A stretch of 64,000 bases of DNA, taken from DASTCZ01 sp035308165 (GTDB lineage: Bacteria > Acidobacteriota > Terriglobia > Acidiferrales > UBA7541). Of the stretch, positions 19,356 through 28,926 are shown piece by piece. Position 1 is the stretch's first letter. Every line of letters starts with the position of its first letter. The DNA is taken from assembly GCA_035308165.1 (NCBI GenBank), contig DATGHC010000068.1:120009-184008 (forward strand), read 5' to 3'. The position numbers and the translations under genes were made by a program. The notes below the pieces were generated by a model, which made no database searches, had not been told where the DNA came from, and was given only the letters and a program-made list of their open reading frames with translations.

Positions 19356-20954
19356 TTACGGCTGGCGGCCGCGCACGCCGTTCTGCCACATGGACCAGAT
19401 TCCAATTTGCTGCAGCTGTTGCGCCAGGCCTGTTTGCTTCAGCATGCTCTCTACTTCGGTCCGCGTTTGACGCCGGCCGAATGGCGCGGCTTGTTCCGCG
19501 ATTCCGAATGCCGTGATGCCGATAATGGCCGCGTTGATTTTCACTTCTCGAATGTCCACTTTGTCGAGTGTGTCCGAGGCTGCGTGATAATTCAGCATGT
19601 AATTCGCGGGTTCCTGGTTGGCCACCAGCGTGGGCACGCCCTCGAGCATGAAATCGAAATGGTCGGTGCCCCAGATGGCGTCGGGCGTGTGTTGCGTCAC
19701 TCCCCAGGACTCCACTGGCTTCAGGATTGAACGCAGCGCCGCTTCCGTGTCCGTCCGTCCTCCAAGCGAGTATCCCGTGATTCGGCCGGTGCCCTCATCA
19801 ATCGCGATTGCGCCGGCCACGCGATCCATCTCCGCCCGGTGCGCGCGCACGTAGGCCCACGAACCGAGCAGCCCCTGCTCTTCACCTGAAACCAACATGA
19901 AACGGATGCTGCGCCGCGGCTTCAAGCCGGTGGCCACGATGTCCCGCGCGACTTCGATCACCAGCGCGGCGTTGCATCCGTTGTCGAGCGCGCCGGTACC
20001 CAAGTCCCATGAATCCAGATGCGCTGCGACCACCACGTACTCATCCGGCTTTTCGCGCCCACGGATTTCTGCGATCACGTTTTGCTGCTCGGCTGGTCCG
20101 CCGATGCGGTTGGGAATGTCGAGCTTTGCCCGCACGCTCTGGCCCGCGGCCAGAAATCGTTTCAGCCGCTCCGCGTCTTCGCGAGCGACAATTGCTTGTG
20201 GCAAGCGGTCCAGCTTGGCCTCAGTCGAATTCGTGTGACGGTAGAGCAGCAAGTGCTCGCGCGAAGACATCCAGAGAATTGCCGAGGCGCCCGCGCCGAT
20301 GCTGCGATCAATAATTCCCGGTGCCTCCATGTATTCAGCGAAAAGCCCGTCGAGCGTTTGCAACACCGCGGAATGTACCAGCACAATTGCGCCGCGCGCT
20401 GCGCCGCCGACGCGCGCGAAATCCGCGGCTGTGCCGTCGCCAACATCCACCACGTTCGCCGTGATTCCGCCTGTGGGAGTTGCCGGCCCCCACCCAATCG
20501 ATACCAACCTCACTGGAAACGGATGCGCCCCAAGAATGTCGAGCCGCGTCGCGCCCTCGCTCCAGTTCACAGGAATTGTGTAAGTTTCCGTTTTTACATT
20601 TTCCACACCGGCGGCGTGAAATGCGTCCATGGCCCACGTGATGGCTTTCGCCATCGCCGGTGAGCCGGTTTGGCGCCCTCCGATTTCATCCGTGAGTTGC
20701 CGCAGGTTTTCGTAAAGAGGTGAAGGCCCCAGCGCATTGGCGATAATCTTTGGCGCAGCCTCCTCGCAGAGCGATTCACCCGTTGCCGAGCACGCGCCGT
20801 TTGGTCCTGCGGCCTGACCCGCGGCCAGAATCTTCTTCAGCGGGTCCTGCTGGGGCGGCAAACCTTGTGCCCAAATTGAGCAGCTTGCCCCCAGGCAGAA
20901 AATGATTCCGGCCAGCAAGGATGGTGACCGTAATTTTGTCAACGATGTCCTCAT
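19356..20954 (-). CDS. Secreted M28-family zinc aminopeptidase
   Basis: 532 residues with a signal peptide (about 1-30, ending SIWAQG). The PA-type insert lies at about 160-290. The M28 metal ligands are visible in order: AAHLDSWD (His, Asp), a downstream Asp in GALDNGCNAA, SGEEQGLLGS (catalytic and ligand Glu), and TDHFDFMLEG (last His). All appear intact, so it should be an active co-catalytic di-zinc exopeptidase in the periplasm or outside. It is alone on the minus strand upstream of folP. Confidence 0.88.
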   Translation of the reverse strand: MRTSLTKLRSPSLLAGIIFCLGASCSIWAQGLPPQQDPLKKILAAGQAAGPNGACSATGESLCEEAAPKIIANALGPSPLYENLRQLTDEIGGRQTGSPAMAKAITWAMDAFHAAGVENVKTETYTIPVNWSEGATRLDILGAHPFPVRLVSIGWGPATPTGGITANVVDVGDGTAADFARVGGAARGAIVLVHSAVLQTLDGLFAEYMEAPGIIDRSIGAGASAILWMSSREHLLLYRHTNSTEAKLDRLPQAIVAREDAERLKRFLAAGQSVRAKLDIPNRIGGPAEQQNVIAEIRGREKPDEYVVVAAHLDSWDLGTGALDNGCNAALVIEVARDIVATGLKPRRSIRFMLVSGEEQGLLGSWAYVRAHRAEMDRVAGAIAIDEGTGRITGYSLGGRTDTEAALRSILKPVESWGVTQHTPDAIWGTDHFDFMLEGVPTLVANQEPANYMLNYHAASDTLDKVDIREVKINAAIIGITAFGIAEQAAPFGRRQTRTEVESMLKQTGLAQQLQQIGIWSMWQNGVRGRQP

Positions 20955-21006
20955 CGAAATTGACTCCTCGTCGAGTATTCCGGCGCTTGCGATGCCAACT
21001 TGTGAA

Positions 21007-21876
21007 TCATGCCTCGCTCGCGATTAAGTCCGCCACGCGCGCCACTTGAACCATCTCCTTCACGTCGTGCACTCGAATGATGTGCGCGCCGCCCAGAATC
21101 GCCGACGTAACCGTTGCGGCCGTTCCCCAGATTCTTTCCTCCGGCGGCGCGGGTGACGCAGCGCTTCCCAGGGCGGCGCCCAGAAACGCTTTACGCGACG
21201 TCCCCATCAGCAGGGGATATCCAAGCGTAGCCAGTTGTGGCAGACATGCCAGCAACTTGAAATTCTGATGGTAATTCTTCCCGAACCCGATCCCAGGGTC
21301 GAGCACAACTTGGGATCGCGCGATCCCCGCGCGGCGAGCGCAAGCCGCCGCAGCACGCAATCCTGCCGATACATCACGGAGCACGTTCCGTGCGAACGGT
21401 CCTTCCTGCATTGTTGCCGGCTCGCCGCGCATGTGCATCAACACGATGGGGACTCGCGCGCGGCGCACGACCTCGCCCAGCTCGGCGTCGAATCGCAGCG
21501 CCGACACGTCATTCACAATTTCCGCCCCAGCGCGCGCTGCTGCTCTTGCCACTCCAGCCTTTCGTGTGTCAATCGAAATGGGGATGCGCAGCTTGCCCCG
21601 CAACGCTTCGAGCACAGGCATCACGCGGGCCAGCTCTTCCTCCACGGAAACACGCGAAGATCCAGGCCGCGTGGATTCGCCGCCAATGTCAACAATGTCC
21701 GCGCCTTCGGCCTCCATTTTCAGCGCCCGCTCCACTGCATCCTGCGTATCCAAACACTGCCCGCCATCGCTGAAGCTGTCGGGCGTAACATTGACCACGC
21801 CCATAATCAGCGTGCGTTCACCCAGCACCAGCGTCCGCGACGGCAGCCGCAGTCGAAATTTTCGGCGGCGAAACAT
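21007..21876 (-). CDS. folP: Dihydropteroate synthase
   Basis: 289 residues from ATG21876; in-frame starts further upstream would run into the VWFA gene. Motifs are GVVNVTPDSFSDGG (pterin site loop 1), DIGGESTRPGS (loop 2), ISIDTRKAGVARAA, IVNDVSAL, LDPGIGFGK, LMGTSRKAFLG and the terminal IIRVHDVKEM. It joins p-aminobenzoate to dihydropterin pyrophosphate in folate synthesis and is the target of sulfonamides. It closes the tilS-hpt-ftsH cluster, an arrangement known for folP and ftsH in other bacteria. Confidence 0.94.
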   Translation of the reverse strand: MFRRRKFRLRLPSRTLVLGERTLIMGVVNVTPDSFSDGGQCLDTQDAVERALKMEAEGADIVDIGGESTRPGSSRVSVEEELARVMPVLEALRGKLRIPISIDTRKAGVARAAARAGAEIVNDVSALRFDAELGEVVRRARVPIVLMHMRGEPATMQEGPFARNVLRDVSAGLRAAAACARRAGIARSQVVLDPGIGFGKNYHQNFKLLACLPQLATLGYPLLMGTSRKAFLGAALGSAASPAPPEERIWGTAATVTSAILGGAHIIRVHDVKEMVQVARVADLIASEA

Positions 21877-21949
21877 CGTGCCAGTGTAATTCAACCGCGT
21901 CCGCCAATGAAAATTTCTGATGACGCAATCGTGTCCGGCAATTGTCTTG

Positions 21950-23230
21950 CTACTGGGAAAAGGGGATGTAATAACTCGGCCGGCAATCCAGCCGCGCACC
22001 CGGATGCGCACCAAGATGCTCGCCCGACTGGCTAAACCTAATCGTCACCGAGTGCCAACCGGACTTATCCACGGAATCGCTGGGATAAAATCCCAGCATG
22101 TATTCGGTGCGCAGCGTGGCTGCGATGCGTCCATATACCTCGCTCAGCGTGCCAGTCTCGCGCAAGAAATAGAGCGTTCCACTCGCGCGCCGCACCAGCT
22201 CTGCAAGAAATGCCGTGTAAGCTGGGATTTCCATTTTGCGCGACTCTTCAGAAATCAGAGTCACATCGCTGTGCGCGGCGAGCCACGCCTCCGTCATTCC
22301 CTTGGGCCGGTTCTCCGTGGAAATCACGAACATTTCAATTCCTGATCCGGCAAGCGCTCTGACAACATCTTCAAACGTCAGCCGGTTCGCGTTCACGCCT
22401 GCCACAGGAAGCATGCTCGACGGATTCCAGCTCAGACCCAGCCCGCTGTCCTGCCCATCGGTCAGCAGCAGGATCGCTTTGCGTCCCGCCGGAGCGTGCG
22501 GCCCGGTGAACAATCTCTGCGCCGTCAGATAAACGGACCCGTAAATATTTGATCCGCTCTCCTCCACCGCCCGAAGCACCTGCACGCGCCCAATGGAGGT
22601 TTCCAGCAACTTCCGGTCATTGGAAAATGGCAACAGAATATGCGGATGACCCGCGAATGCCACTACCGCAACCTCATCTCTCGGAGAAAGTTCGCGCCCC
22701 AGGGCCCGCGCCGCCGCTCTCATCTCATCCAGGGAATGGAATTCGCTGGGGCTGGCGTCAATCACCAGGGCAATGTGCGCGGGTTCAGTTGAGGAATCCA
22801 GGTGCACCAGTGATTGCGTCTCGCCATCGGCGGCGAGTTGAAAATCACTCAGCGTCAGATTTCGCAAAGGGGCGCCATCACCACCCAACGCCGAGCAGCC
22901 AATTTCCACCAGCCGCACCTGAGTACGAATCGTAACTGGCCCTCCGGATTTTATGGATGGGGGCGCAGTCCCCTCCGCAGCTGAATGTTTCGGGACTAAG
23001 CGCAATTCGCCGGTCACCGGATCGCGCAAGTATTCAGTATCTTTGTCGATTTGCTGCACGCGAGGCAGTTTCTGTGGCGGGCCCGTTTGCGCCCATGCCG
23101 CCCCGGCGCCGGCCGCGCACAAAATGAACCACAAGCCAAGCATCGCTGCTGCAGGTATCTCTTGATGCGCGCCAAGGATACGATGGGCCCGATAACTCAT
23201 GGATTTGGAGTTTGATGCGCCGTGGGTCAA
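21950..23230 (-). CDS. Secreted VWFA-domain protein
   Basis: 426 residues from TTG23230, which overlaps the previous stop (an ATG at 23200 is equally possible). A signal segment (WFILCAAGAGAAWAQ) leads to a VWFA domain with a MIDAS-like start LVIDASPSEFH and ILLLTDGQDSG. Secreted VWFA proteins with the C-terminal tract RTEYMLGFYPSD are a common Acidobacteriota family. The ligand and role are unknown; it may bind metal-dependent partners at the envelope. Confidence 0.75.
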   Translation of the reverse strand: MTHGASNSKSMSYRAHRILGAHQEIPAAAMLGLWFILCAAGAGAAWAQTGPPQKLPRVQQIDKDTEYLRDPVTGELRLVPKHSAAEGTAPPSIKSGGPVTIRTQVRLVEIGCSALGGDGAPLRNLTLSDFQLAADGETQSLVHLDSSTEPAHIALVIDASPSEFHSLDEMRAAARALGRELSPRDEVAVVAFAGHPHILLPFSNDRKLLETSIGRVQVLRAVEESGSNIYGSVYLTAQRLFTGPHAPAGRKAILLLTDGQDSGLGLSWNPSSMLPVAGVNANRLTFEDVVRALAGSGIEMFVISTENRPKGMTEAWLAAHSDVTLISEESRKMEIPAYTAFLAELVRRASGTLYFLRETGTLSEVYGRIAATLRTEYMLGFYPSDSVDKSGWHSVTIRFSQSGEHLGAHPGARLDCRPSYYIPFSQ

Positions 23231-23532
23231 TCGAGGTCGAAATCGCGCAGAGGTTTTTTCACCGGCTCGCTTTGCGCCTTTTTCAGGCCTTCTTCAAATT
23301 TGCGCGAGAGCACATCTTCCTTCTTTTGTTCCGCCATCCACGATTCGCGGAATTTGTCCTCGCGCTTGCGCGCCTGCTCCGCCAAAATGTTTGCGGAATC
23401 GGTCAGATCGACATCCGGTCCGGCCTTCACCGGAACGGTATGCGACAACACCGCTTCAAGGTCGGGATCAATTTTGAGCTTCGCCTGGCAGCACGGACAA
23501 GTTACTTCGATGGACCGGGAATTCTTTGCCAT
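23227..23532 (-). CDS. Small zinc-ribbon-like protein
   Basis: 101 residues. The N-terminal VTCPCCQAKLKID is one half of a zinc ribbon (CPxC type); no second cysteine pair is seen. The C-terminal half is a charged helix. The stop overlaps the downstream TTG start. Function unknown. Confidence 0.6.
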   Translation of the reverse strand: MAKNSRSIEVTCPCCQAKLKIDPDLEAVLSHTVPVKAGPDVDLTDSANILAEQARKREDKFRESWMAEQKKEDVLSRKFEEGLKKAQSEPVKKPLRDFDLD

Positions 23533-23571
23533 GGCCGTATTCTACGCCCAACTGGCATTCGCCAAAAGCAC

Positions 23572-23609
23572 CCGCCCGGCGCAACTCCGAAAAAGCGGCC
23601 GCCGGGCGG
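23572..23609. repeat. GC-rich inverted repeat downstream of ftsH
   Basis: Arms ccgcccggcg (23572-23581) and cgccgggcgg (23600-23609), 10 bp perfect, lie between ftsH and the zinc-ribbon gene. It may end or attenuate ftsH transcription, although the following T-run is weak. Confidence 0.4.
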
Positions 23610-23637
23610 AAGTATCGTCTAAAAGGCTAAATTGAAG

Positions 23638-25569
23638 TTATCCCTTGGTGAATCCCGGTGCTGGCCGCAATTCCGGCCTCCCGACTGGTTTCGGATCCGT
23701 AGTGGGCAGTGGAGAAGGCGGCCCGGATGGTGGCGTCCGCACCTTATCAGGCAGAGGTGTGCCGTCTATCAGCATCTTGATTTCGGCCGCGTCAAGCACT
23801 TCCCGTTCGAGCAATGCCAGCGCGATTCGGTCAAGGGCATCCCGATGCGACATCAACACGTCCTTGGCGCCCTCATACGCCTTCATGATGATTCTCTGCA
23901 CCTGATCATCAATCCGCACCGCCGTGCTCTCTGAAAAATCGCGGTGCTGCGCGATTTCGCGGCCCAGGAAAATTGCCTCTTCCTTCTTGCCGAACGCCAG
24001 AGGCCCGAGCTCGCTCATGCCCCAGTCGCAAACCATCTTGCGCGCGATTTCCGTGGCGCGCTCGATGTCATTGCCCGCGCCCGTGGTCAAGTGGCTGAGC
24101 ACAATCTCTTCAGCAGAACGGCCGCCCATCAGCACCGTCAGAGTGCCCTCAAGATACTCCTTGGTGTAGGTGTGCTTGTCGTCGATCGGCAATTGCATGG
24201 TGACGCCCAGCGCCATACCGCGGGGGATAATGGTCACCTTGTGCAGCGGATCAGTGCCCGGAGTCATGGCCGCAACCAGCGCGTGACCTGCTTCGTGGAA
24301 GGCCGTGTTCCTCTTCTCCTCTTCGGAGAGGATCATCGACTTCCGCTCCACGCCCATCAGCACTTTATCTTTGGACATCTCAAAATCCGCCATGCATGCA
24401 GCTTTGCGGTTCTGACGTGCCGCCCATAGCGCCGCCTCATTCACCAGATTGGCCAGGTCAGCGCCCGAAAATCCCGGTGTCCCGCGCGCCAATACGGAGA
24501 TATCCACATCGTCGGAAAGGGGCACTTTGCGCATGTGCACGCGAAGTATTTCCTCCCGCCCTTTGATATCGGGACGGGGCACCACGACACGCCGGTCGAA
24601 TCGTCCAGGGCGCAGCAGGGCCGGATCCAGCACATCAGGACGGTTGGTGGCCGCTATCAAAATTACGCCTTCATTGGACTCAAACCCGTCCATTTCCACC
24701 AGCAACGCGTTGAGCGTTTGTTCCCGCTCATCGTGTCCTCCGCCGAGACCCGCGCCGCGATGGCGTCCGACCGCGTCAATTTCATCAATGAAAATGATGC
24801 AGGGCGCGTTCTTCTTTCCCTGCTCAAACAAATCCCGAACGCGGCTTGCGCCCACGCCCACAAACATTTCCACGAAATCCGATCCGGAAATGGAAAAGAA
24901 CGGCACGTTCGCCTCGCCGGCAATCGCGCGAGCCAGCAATGTCTTGCCCGTTCCCGGGGGACCTACCAGCAGAACTCCCTTCGGAATTCGCCCGCCCAGT
25001 TTTTGGAATTTTTGCGGGTCCTTCAGGAAATCAATGATTTCCTGGAGCTCTTCCTTGGCTTCGTCTATCCCCGCGACGTCCTTGAAGGTAGCCTTCTTTT
25101 GTTGTGCCGTGAGCAGCCGCGCCCGCGACTTGCCAAAGCTCATGGCCTTGTTTCCACCCGCTTGCATCTGCCGGATCATGAACACCCACAAGGCAAACAG
25201 CACTACAAAAGGAAGCAAATTGATGAGAATGGAAAGCCAGTCGCCGCGTGTAACTTCTTTTACGTTGATGCGCACGCCCTTATCGCGCAGCTCTTTCACC
25301 AGGTCCGGCGCGGCTTCCTTAAAAATCGTGACATGGAACTTGGTGTCCGGTTCCCGGTACTCGCCGTCCACGTCATAGCTGTTGGCCGAAAGATTCAGCG
25401 TGACTTCCTTGATGTTGTTGTGGTCCACGCTGGCCATGAATTCGCCAAATGTGGTCTCCGTCGTCCGCCCGGACTGGCTCTTGGGCGTAAATACCTGCCA
25501 CAGTACGAATGCAAGCAGTATGATGCACAACCAAACTAGTATTGTTTTTGCCGCTGAACTCGAATTCAC
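23638..25569 (-). CDS. ftsH: FtsH, membrane AAA+ zinc protease
   Basis: 643 residues. Two transmembrane helices (about 9-27 and 113-132) flank a periplasmic domain. The AAA+ module has Walker A GPPGTGKT, Walker B CIIFIDEIDAVG, and an arginine-finger region NRPDVLDPALLRPGRFDRR. The peptidase motif HEAGH binds zinc. The tail is proline-rich. FtsH degrades misfolded membrane proteins and short-lived regulators. The start is GTG25569, overlapping the hpt stop, so translation is coupled. Confidence 0.95.
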   Translation of the reverse strand: MNSSSAAKTILVWLCIILLAFVLWQVFTPKSQSGRTTETTFGEFMASVDHNNIKEVTLNLSANSYDVDGEYREPDTKFHVTIFKEAAPDLVKELRDKGVRINVKEVTRGDWLSILINLLPFVVLFALWVFMIRQMQAGGNKAMSFGKSRARLLTAQQKKATFKDVAGIDEAKEELQEIIDFLKDPQKFQKLGGRIPKGVLLVGPPGTGKTLLARAIAGEANVPFFSISGSDFVEMFVGVGASRVRDLFEQGKKNAPCIIFIDEIDAVGRHRGAGLGGGHDEREQTLNALLVEMDGFESNEGVILIAATNRPDVLDPALLRPGRFDRRVVVPRPDIKGREEILRVHMRKVPLSDDVDISVLARGTPGFSGADLANLVNEAALWAARQNRKAACMADFEMSKDKVLMGVERKSMILSEEEKRNTAFHEAGHALVAAMTPGTDPLHKVTIIPRGMALGVTMQLPIDDKHTYTKEYLEGTLTVLMGGRSAEEIVLSHLTTGAGNDIERATEIARKMVCDWGMSELGPLAFGKKEEAIFLGREIAQHRDFSESTAVRIDDQVQRIIMKAYEGAKDVLMSHRDALDRIALALLEREVLDAAEIKMLIDGTPLPDKVRTPPSGPPSPLPTTDPKPVGRPELRPAPGFTKG

Positions 25570-26180
25570 GAATTTACCCGCCTTGGGCGTGCCGTGCCGG
25601 ACTTTCGCCTTGTCTTCCTGCTCCCACTTTTGCCGGAAAGCTGATTGCCCAGCGTTCCAACATAAGGGAGATTACGAAAATGCTCCTGGTGCCCTGCCAG
25701 CCCATACCCTATCAATTGATTAGATGCCCCAACGAAGCCAAAGTAATCCGGCTTCAAGTCCACGCGGCGGTCGTCCGGCTTGTCAACCAGCACGGCGATA
25801 CGCAGCGATCTGGGACGGCTTTCCATCAGCCTCTTGCACAGGAAATCCAGAGTAACCCCCGTATGCAGTACGCTCGACACAATCAAAATATCTTTGCCGC
25901 GCAACGACGGGGGCTTGCTGAAAAAAACCTCGCGGCGGCTGAACCCGCTCAATTCCACATCCCGCGTCTCACTCCGTACAAAATGGCAAACCACGGGCCT
26001 GGAAACGCGTCTTAAAAGGTCAGCCGCAAAAATGAACGCGTCTTCCAGAATAACCACCGCGTCCACCGTCCTGCCGGCGTAGTCCCTGGAAACTGCGCGG
26101 CCCATCTGCGCCATCCGCGACGCCAATTTGGCGCTGGAATAAACTACCTTCGGCTTCTCACTCAAAAAGGCTCCTCGCAA
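25566..26180 (-). CDS. Hpt-like phosphoribosyltransferase with altered catalytic acids
   Basis: 204 residues, similar along its length to hypoxanthine phosphoribosyltransferase (DAVVILEDAFIFAADLLRR, RGKDILIV, DYFGF, FRNLPYVG). The PRPP-binding loop, normally E-D-x-x-D-T-G-x-T, reads SSVLHTGVT (residues 102-110). The late Y-G-L-D element reads YGLA. The acidic residues needed for catalysis therefore appear missing, while the position between tilS and ftsH is the canonical one for hpt. It may be a non-catalytic nucleotide sensor or use an altered chemistry. The first 19 bp overlap the tilS end. Confidence 0.75.
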   Translation of the reverse strand: MRGAFLSEKPKVVYSSAKLASRMAQMGRAVSRDYAGRTVDAVVILEDAFIFAADLLRRVSRPVVCHFVRSETRDVELSGFSRREVFFSKPPSLRGKDILIVSSVLHTGVTLDFLCKRLMESRPRSLRIAVLVDKPDDRRVDLKPDYFGFVGASNQLIGYGLAGHQEHFRNLPYVGTLGNQLSGKSGSRKTRRKSGTARPRRVNS

Positions 26181-27634
26181 ATCACCAGCACTTTGCGTGT
26201 TTCCTCACCCGTGAGAAACCGCTGGGCCACCGGAAAACCTCTGGCCCAAACCAACTCGCCGGCACTGGTGAGCACAGGCCAACTGCGGCGCTCGCGCAGC
26301 GCAATTCTTCGTTCGCGGAACAGTTGCTTCAACTTGCGGGCGCGCAGGCGTCCCTGGGGCCGAATGGCGTCGCCGGGAAGCCAGTTCCGCACCACAACGG
26401 GCGCACGAATACAGCTCCAATCGGCGAATACCGCCTCAGGATTAGTGTCCCTCTGCCCGGCAGGCCAGTCAATCACTTTCAGCCGGATACGTCTCCCAAT
26501 CTGCGGTAGCTCAACCTCCAGTTCATTCAGGCCTTCCAGGGGAATGGTTCGTTGGAACTCCGCCTCGCCAACCGATCCCTCTCCCGTCTGACGCGGTACC
26601 CTCCGGCTGAATCGCAATTCGTCAAAACCCCGCTCCACGGTAATTCCATGTGGCAAGTGAATCTGGTGTCCGCTGGTGGAAGTTGTTGCCAGGCGCAGGA
26701 TGTCCTCGACGTGTCGGCTCGTAAATCCAAGCCGATCTCCCTTCAACTCCGCCAGAATCCGGCGAATGATTCTGGTCGTGACCGGTGCCATCACGCCACG
26801 TTCCTGCTCGGCCCCTCCGACAAGATCCAACGGCATCAATAAATCCTGGATCACGATGCTTAGCGCTTCTCCCTCGCGCCGGACAAGCTCACAGAAACGC
26901 TCCTCGGCCAGGGCCGCCCAGAACCATTCGTCCTCCCGCGCCAGTGTGCCTAGCTGGCTAAGGTGCGACACGATCGCGGGTTGAAAATCCTCTTCCAGAA
27001 TGGGTAGCAGGCGCCGGCGAATCCGGGCGCGCAGCTTCGATTCATCAAGATTTGACGAGTCTTCGCGCCAGGTCTGGCCACGCGCTTTCAGAAACTCGCG
27101 CAGTTCGGCTCGCCGGATTCCAATCTGCGGACGCACGATGTTCCCGGCAACGGGATAAACCCCAGCCAGCCCGGCGGGCCCGGTGCCACGAATGATTTTG
27201 GCCAGAATTGTTTCGGCCTGGTCGTCAGCCGTGTGCCCCACGCAAACCCGCTTGACGCGTCCTGCCCGCACTAGCCCCTCAAAGAATGTGTACCGGCATT
27301 TTCGTGCGGCATCTTCTAGATTGGAACCTGACGCCTTCGCTTGGAACGCAACATTTTCGCGCCCAGCGATACTTTCCAAACCCAGTCTTTCCGCCAGTTC
27401 GGCCACAAACCGTTCGTCATTGTTGGATTCTTCGCCGCGCAGCTCGTGATTAAAATGCAGGACCAGCAGTCGGATTCCCAGCGCTTCTCGCAACCCTTTC
27501 AATAGCAGAAGGAGCGCCACCGAATCCGCGCCGCCCGAAACCGCGACTCCGGCAACATCTCCGGGTCTTAGCATGCCGTGCGTGCGGATGGTAGCCAGCA
27601 CTCGCTGGTCAATTTTATCCATGCTGGAAATCAT
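26162..27634 (-). CDS. tilS: TilS, tRNA(Ile)-lysidine synthase
   Basis: 490 residues. The PP-loop SGGADSVALL near residue 32 marks the N-type ATP pyrophosphatase domain, with HFNHELRG and the conserved VCVGHTADDQAETILAKIIRGTG. A TilS C-terminal substrate-binding domain follows, containing RLRARKLKQLFRERR. The enzyme makes lysidine at C34 of tRNA-Ile(CAT), so that it reads AUA. It overlaps the downstream hpt-like gene and heads this operon. A CAT-anticodon tRNA lies 1.8 kb upstream. Confidence 0.93.
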   Translation of the reverse strand: MISSMDKIDQRVLATIRTHGMLRPGDVAGVAVSGGADSVALLLLLKGLREALGIRLLVLHFNHELRGEESNNDERFVAELAERLGLESIAGRENVAFQAKASGSNLEDAARKCRYTFFEGLVRAGRVKRVCVGHTADDQAETILAKIIRGTGPAGLAGVYPVAGNIVRPQIGIRRAELREFLKARGQTWREDSSNLDESKLRARIRRRLLPILEEDFQPAIVSHLSQLGTLAREDEWFWAALAEERFCELVRREGEALSIVIQDLLMPLDLVGGAEQERGVMAPVTTRIIRRILAELKGDRLGFTSRHVEDILRLATTSTSGHQIHLPHGITVERGFDELRFSRRVPRQTGEGSVGEAEFQRTIPLEGLNELEVELPQIGRRIRLKVIDWPAGQRDTNPEAVFADWSCIRAPVVVRNWLPGDAIRPQGRLRARKLKQLFRERRIALRERRSWPVLTSAGELVWARGFPVAQRFLTGEETRKVLVICEEPF

Positions 27635-27727
27635 TTATTGTCGCGGGACGGTGCCGCTCCAAGCATGGTAGCAGCCGCATGCGACGCACGGCAATCATTT
27701 GCAGTAATTGGCAGGTGAAAAGAGAAG

Positions 27728-28132
27728 CTAGCTGGATAATTGTTGCGCCATCAGGCCCCGGCTATAGTTAATCCGGCGGTCAAGCGCAATGGCCGCAAAA
27801 TGGGCGCAACGGGAAAGCTCGCGCTCTGTCCAGGAAACCACCCCGGGGACATACCGGCCCGAAATCGTGCGGAAAACACTCAGAAGCCTGTAATAAGCGC
27901 GCACGGCCGCGATTCTCGCCCGATCCTTGCCGGTTTCCGGACACAGCCGAGCCAGTTGCAGCAAGCGCGCGAACTCCGCTCCATCGATTTCAGGATCACG
28001 GATCCCAGTAACTTCGCGGACTTGATCGGAAACAGGCTGCGTAACCGTTGCGGCGATCACGGAACGGCAATACGAGATGAAAAACTGCAGCAACGCCACA
28101 ACTGACAGCACGAAAATAAACGCGGTGGTCAT
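27728..28132 (-). CDS. Small membrane-anchored protein of unknown function
   Basis: 134 residues with one N-terminal transmembrane helix (about 3-19) and a soluble helical domain. The ATG overlaps the stop of the upstream membrane protein by 4 bp, so the two are translationally coupled. No domain was recognised. It is the last gene of the peptide-membrane protein-this gene set. Confidence 0.65.
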   Translation of the reverse strand: MTTAFIFVLSVVALLQFFISYCRSVIAATVTQPVSDQVREVTGIRDPEIDGAEFARLLQLARLCPETGKDRARIAAVRAYYRLLSVFRTISGRYVPGVVSWTERELSRCAHFAAIALDRRINYSRGLMAQQLSS

Positions 28133-28824
28133 CGCGCGGCTGCCGTCACGCGAGCTGTGGCCAGTCGCGCCCCTTCAGGAATTTTCAGGAATGTATAACC
28201 CCACGCCAGGGGCAGCCAAAGCGACATGATGTAAGGTCCAAATTTCCACAATGAACTTTCAGGATAAATTACCGCTAGGGCCCAGCTTGCTGCGTACGCG
28301 CTGAAGTAGACACCAAGCGAGAGCACCAGCTGGATCAATTGCGTGCGCGTTTCATGCATCTTCCGGACTGCCGCCCACAAGACGTAAGTGATCACAGCGC
28401 CGATGAAGTATAGGTTCTGGGAAAGCTTGGCGACAAAGTGCGTCATCATCTGATCTTGAGCCTGGCGCACGACGAAATACGAAACCGCGGAGATTAATCC
28501 CAACACCAGAATTGCGCCGACGCGAATGTAAGTTTCCGCACCCATTTCATGGAACACGTGCGCAAAAAGCGCCATCAAAGCAAAGAACAGGCAGATGGTC
28601 AGCAGGGCATCGGAATAATAATAAAAATAAAAGTATTGCGATGAGGTGAGTCCGAATTTCACTAAGACCATAAAACGGACAACTGTGAACAGGGATGCCA
28701 CTAACATGTAGAAATTAAGGGGGAAAAACTGAAGGAAGGATTTAGCCCTGATCGCGCACACCACCACGCCAACCTGCAATAATGCAGTCAAGAACCAAAT
28801 GGCAAATTCGAGCGTCCTGGACAT
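28129..28824 (-). CDS. Polytopic membrane protein (about seven TM segments)
   Basis: 231 residues from ATG28824 (MSRTLEFAIWFL); an ATG at 28881 would add 19 polar residues and is also possible. Seven hydrophobic stretches are seen, with YFYFYYYSD between the second and third. This resembles a poorly characterised 7-TM family repeated in Acidobacteriota genomes. Function is unknown. It is downstream of a 46-residue peptide gene on one apparent transcript. Confidence 0.7.
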   Translation of the reverse strand: MSRTLEFAIWFLTALLQVGVVVCAIRAKSFLQFFPLNFYMLVASLFTVVRFMVLVKFGLTSSQYFYFYYYSDALLTICLFFALMALFAHVFHEMGAETYIRVGAILVLGLISAVSYFVVRQAQDQMMTHFVAKLSQNLYFIGAVITYVLWAAVRKMHETRTQLIQLVLSLGVYFSAYAASWALAVIYPESSLWKFGPYIMSLWLPLAWGYTFLKIPEGARLATARVTAAAR

Positions 28825-28926
28825 GAGTGTCCAATTCAGGTGGCGCTCACGCCCAGGTCCGCCCGAGATATACGGAGTCATGCCACTCGGGCTGAACGAA
28901 GGCCCATCCCGCGTGGCCGATCCGGC

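Noticed and set aside
18817..19389. 190-residue minus-strand frame over padR
   Set aside because: It is out of frame with the clear PadR protein and has no domain; a shadow.
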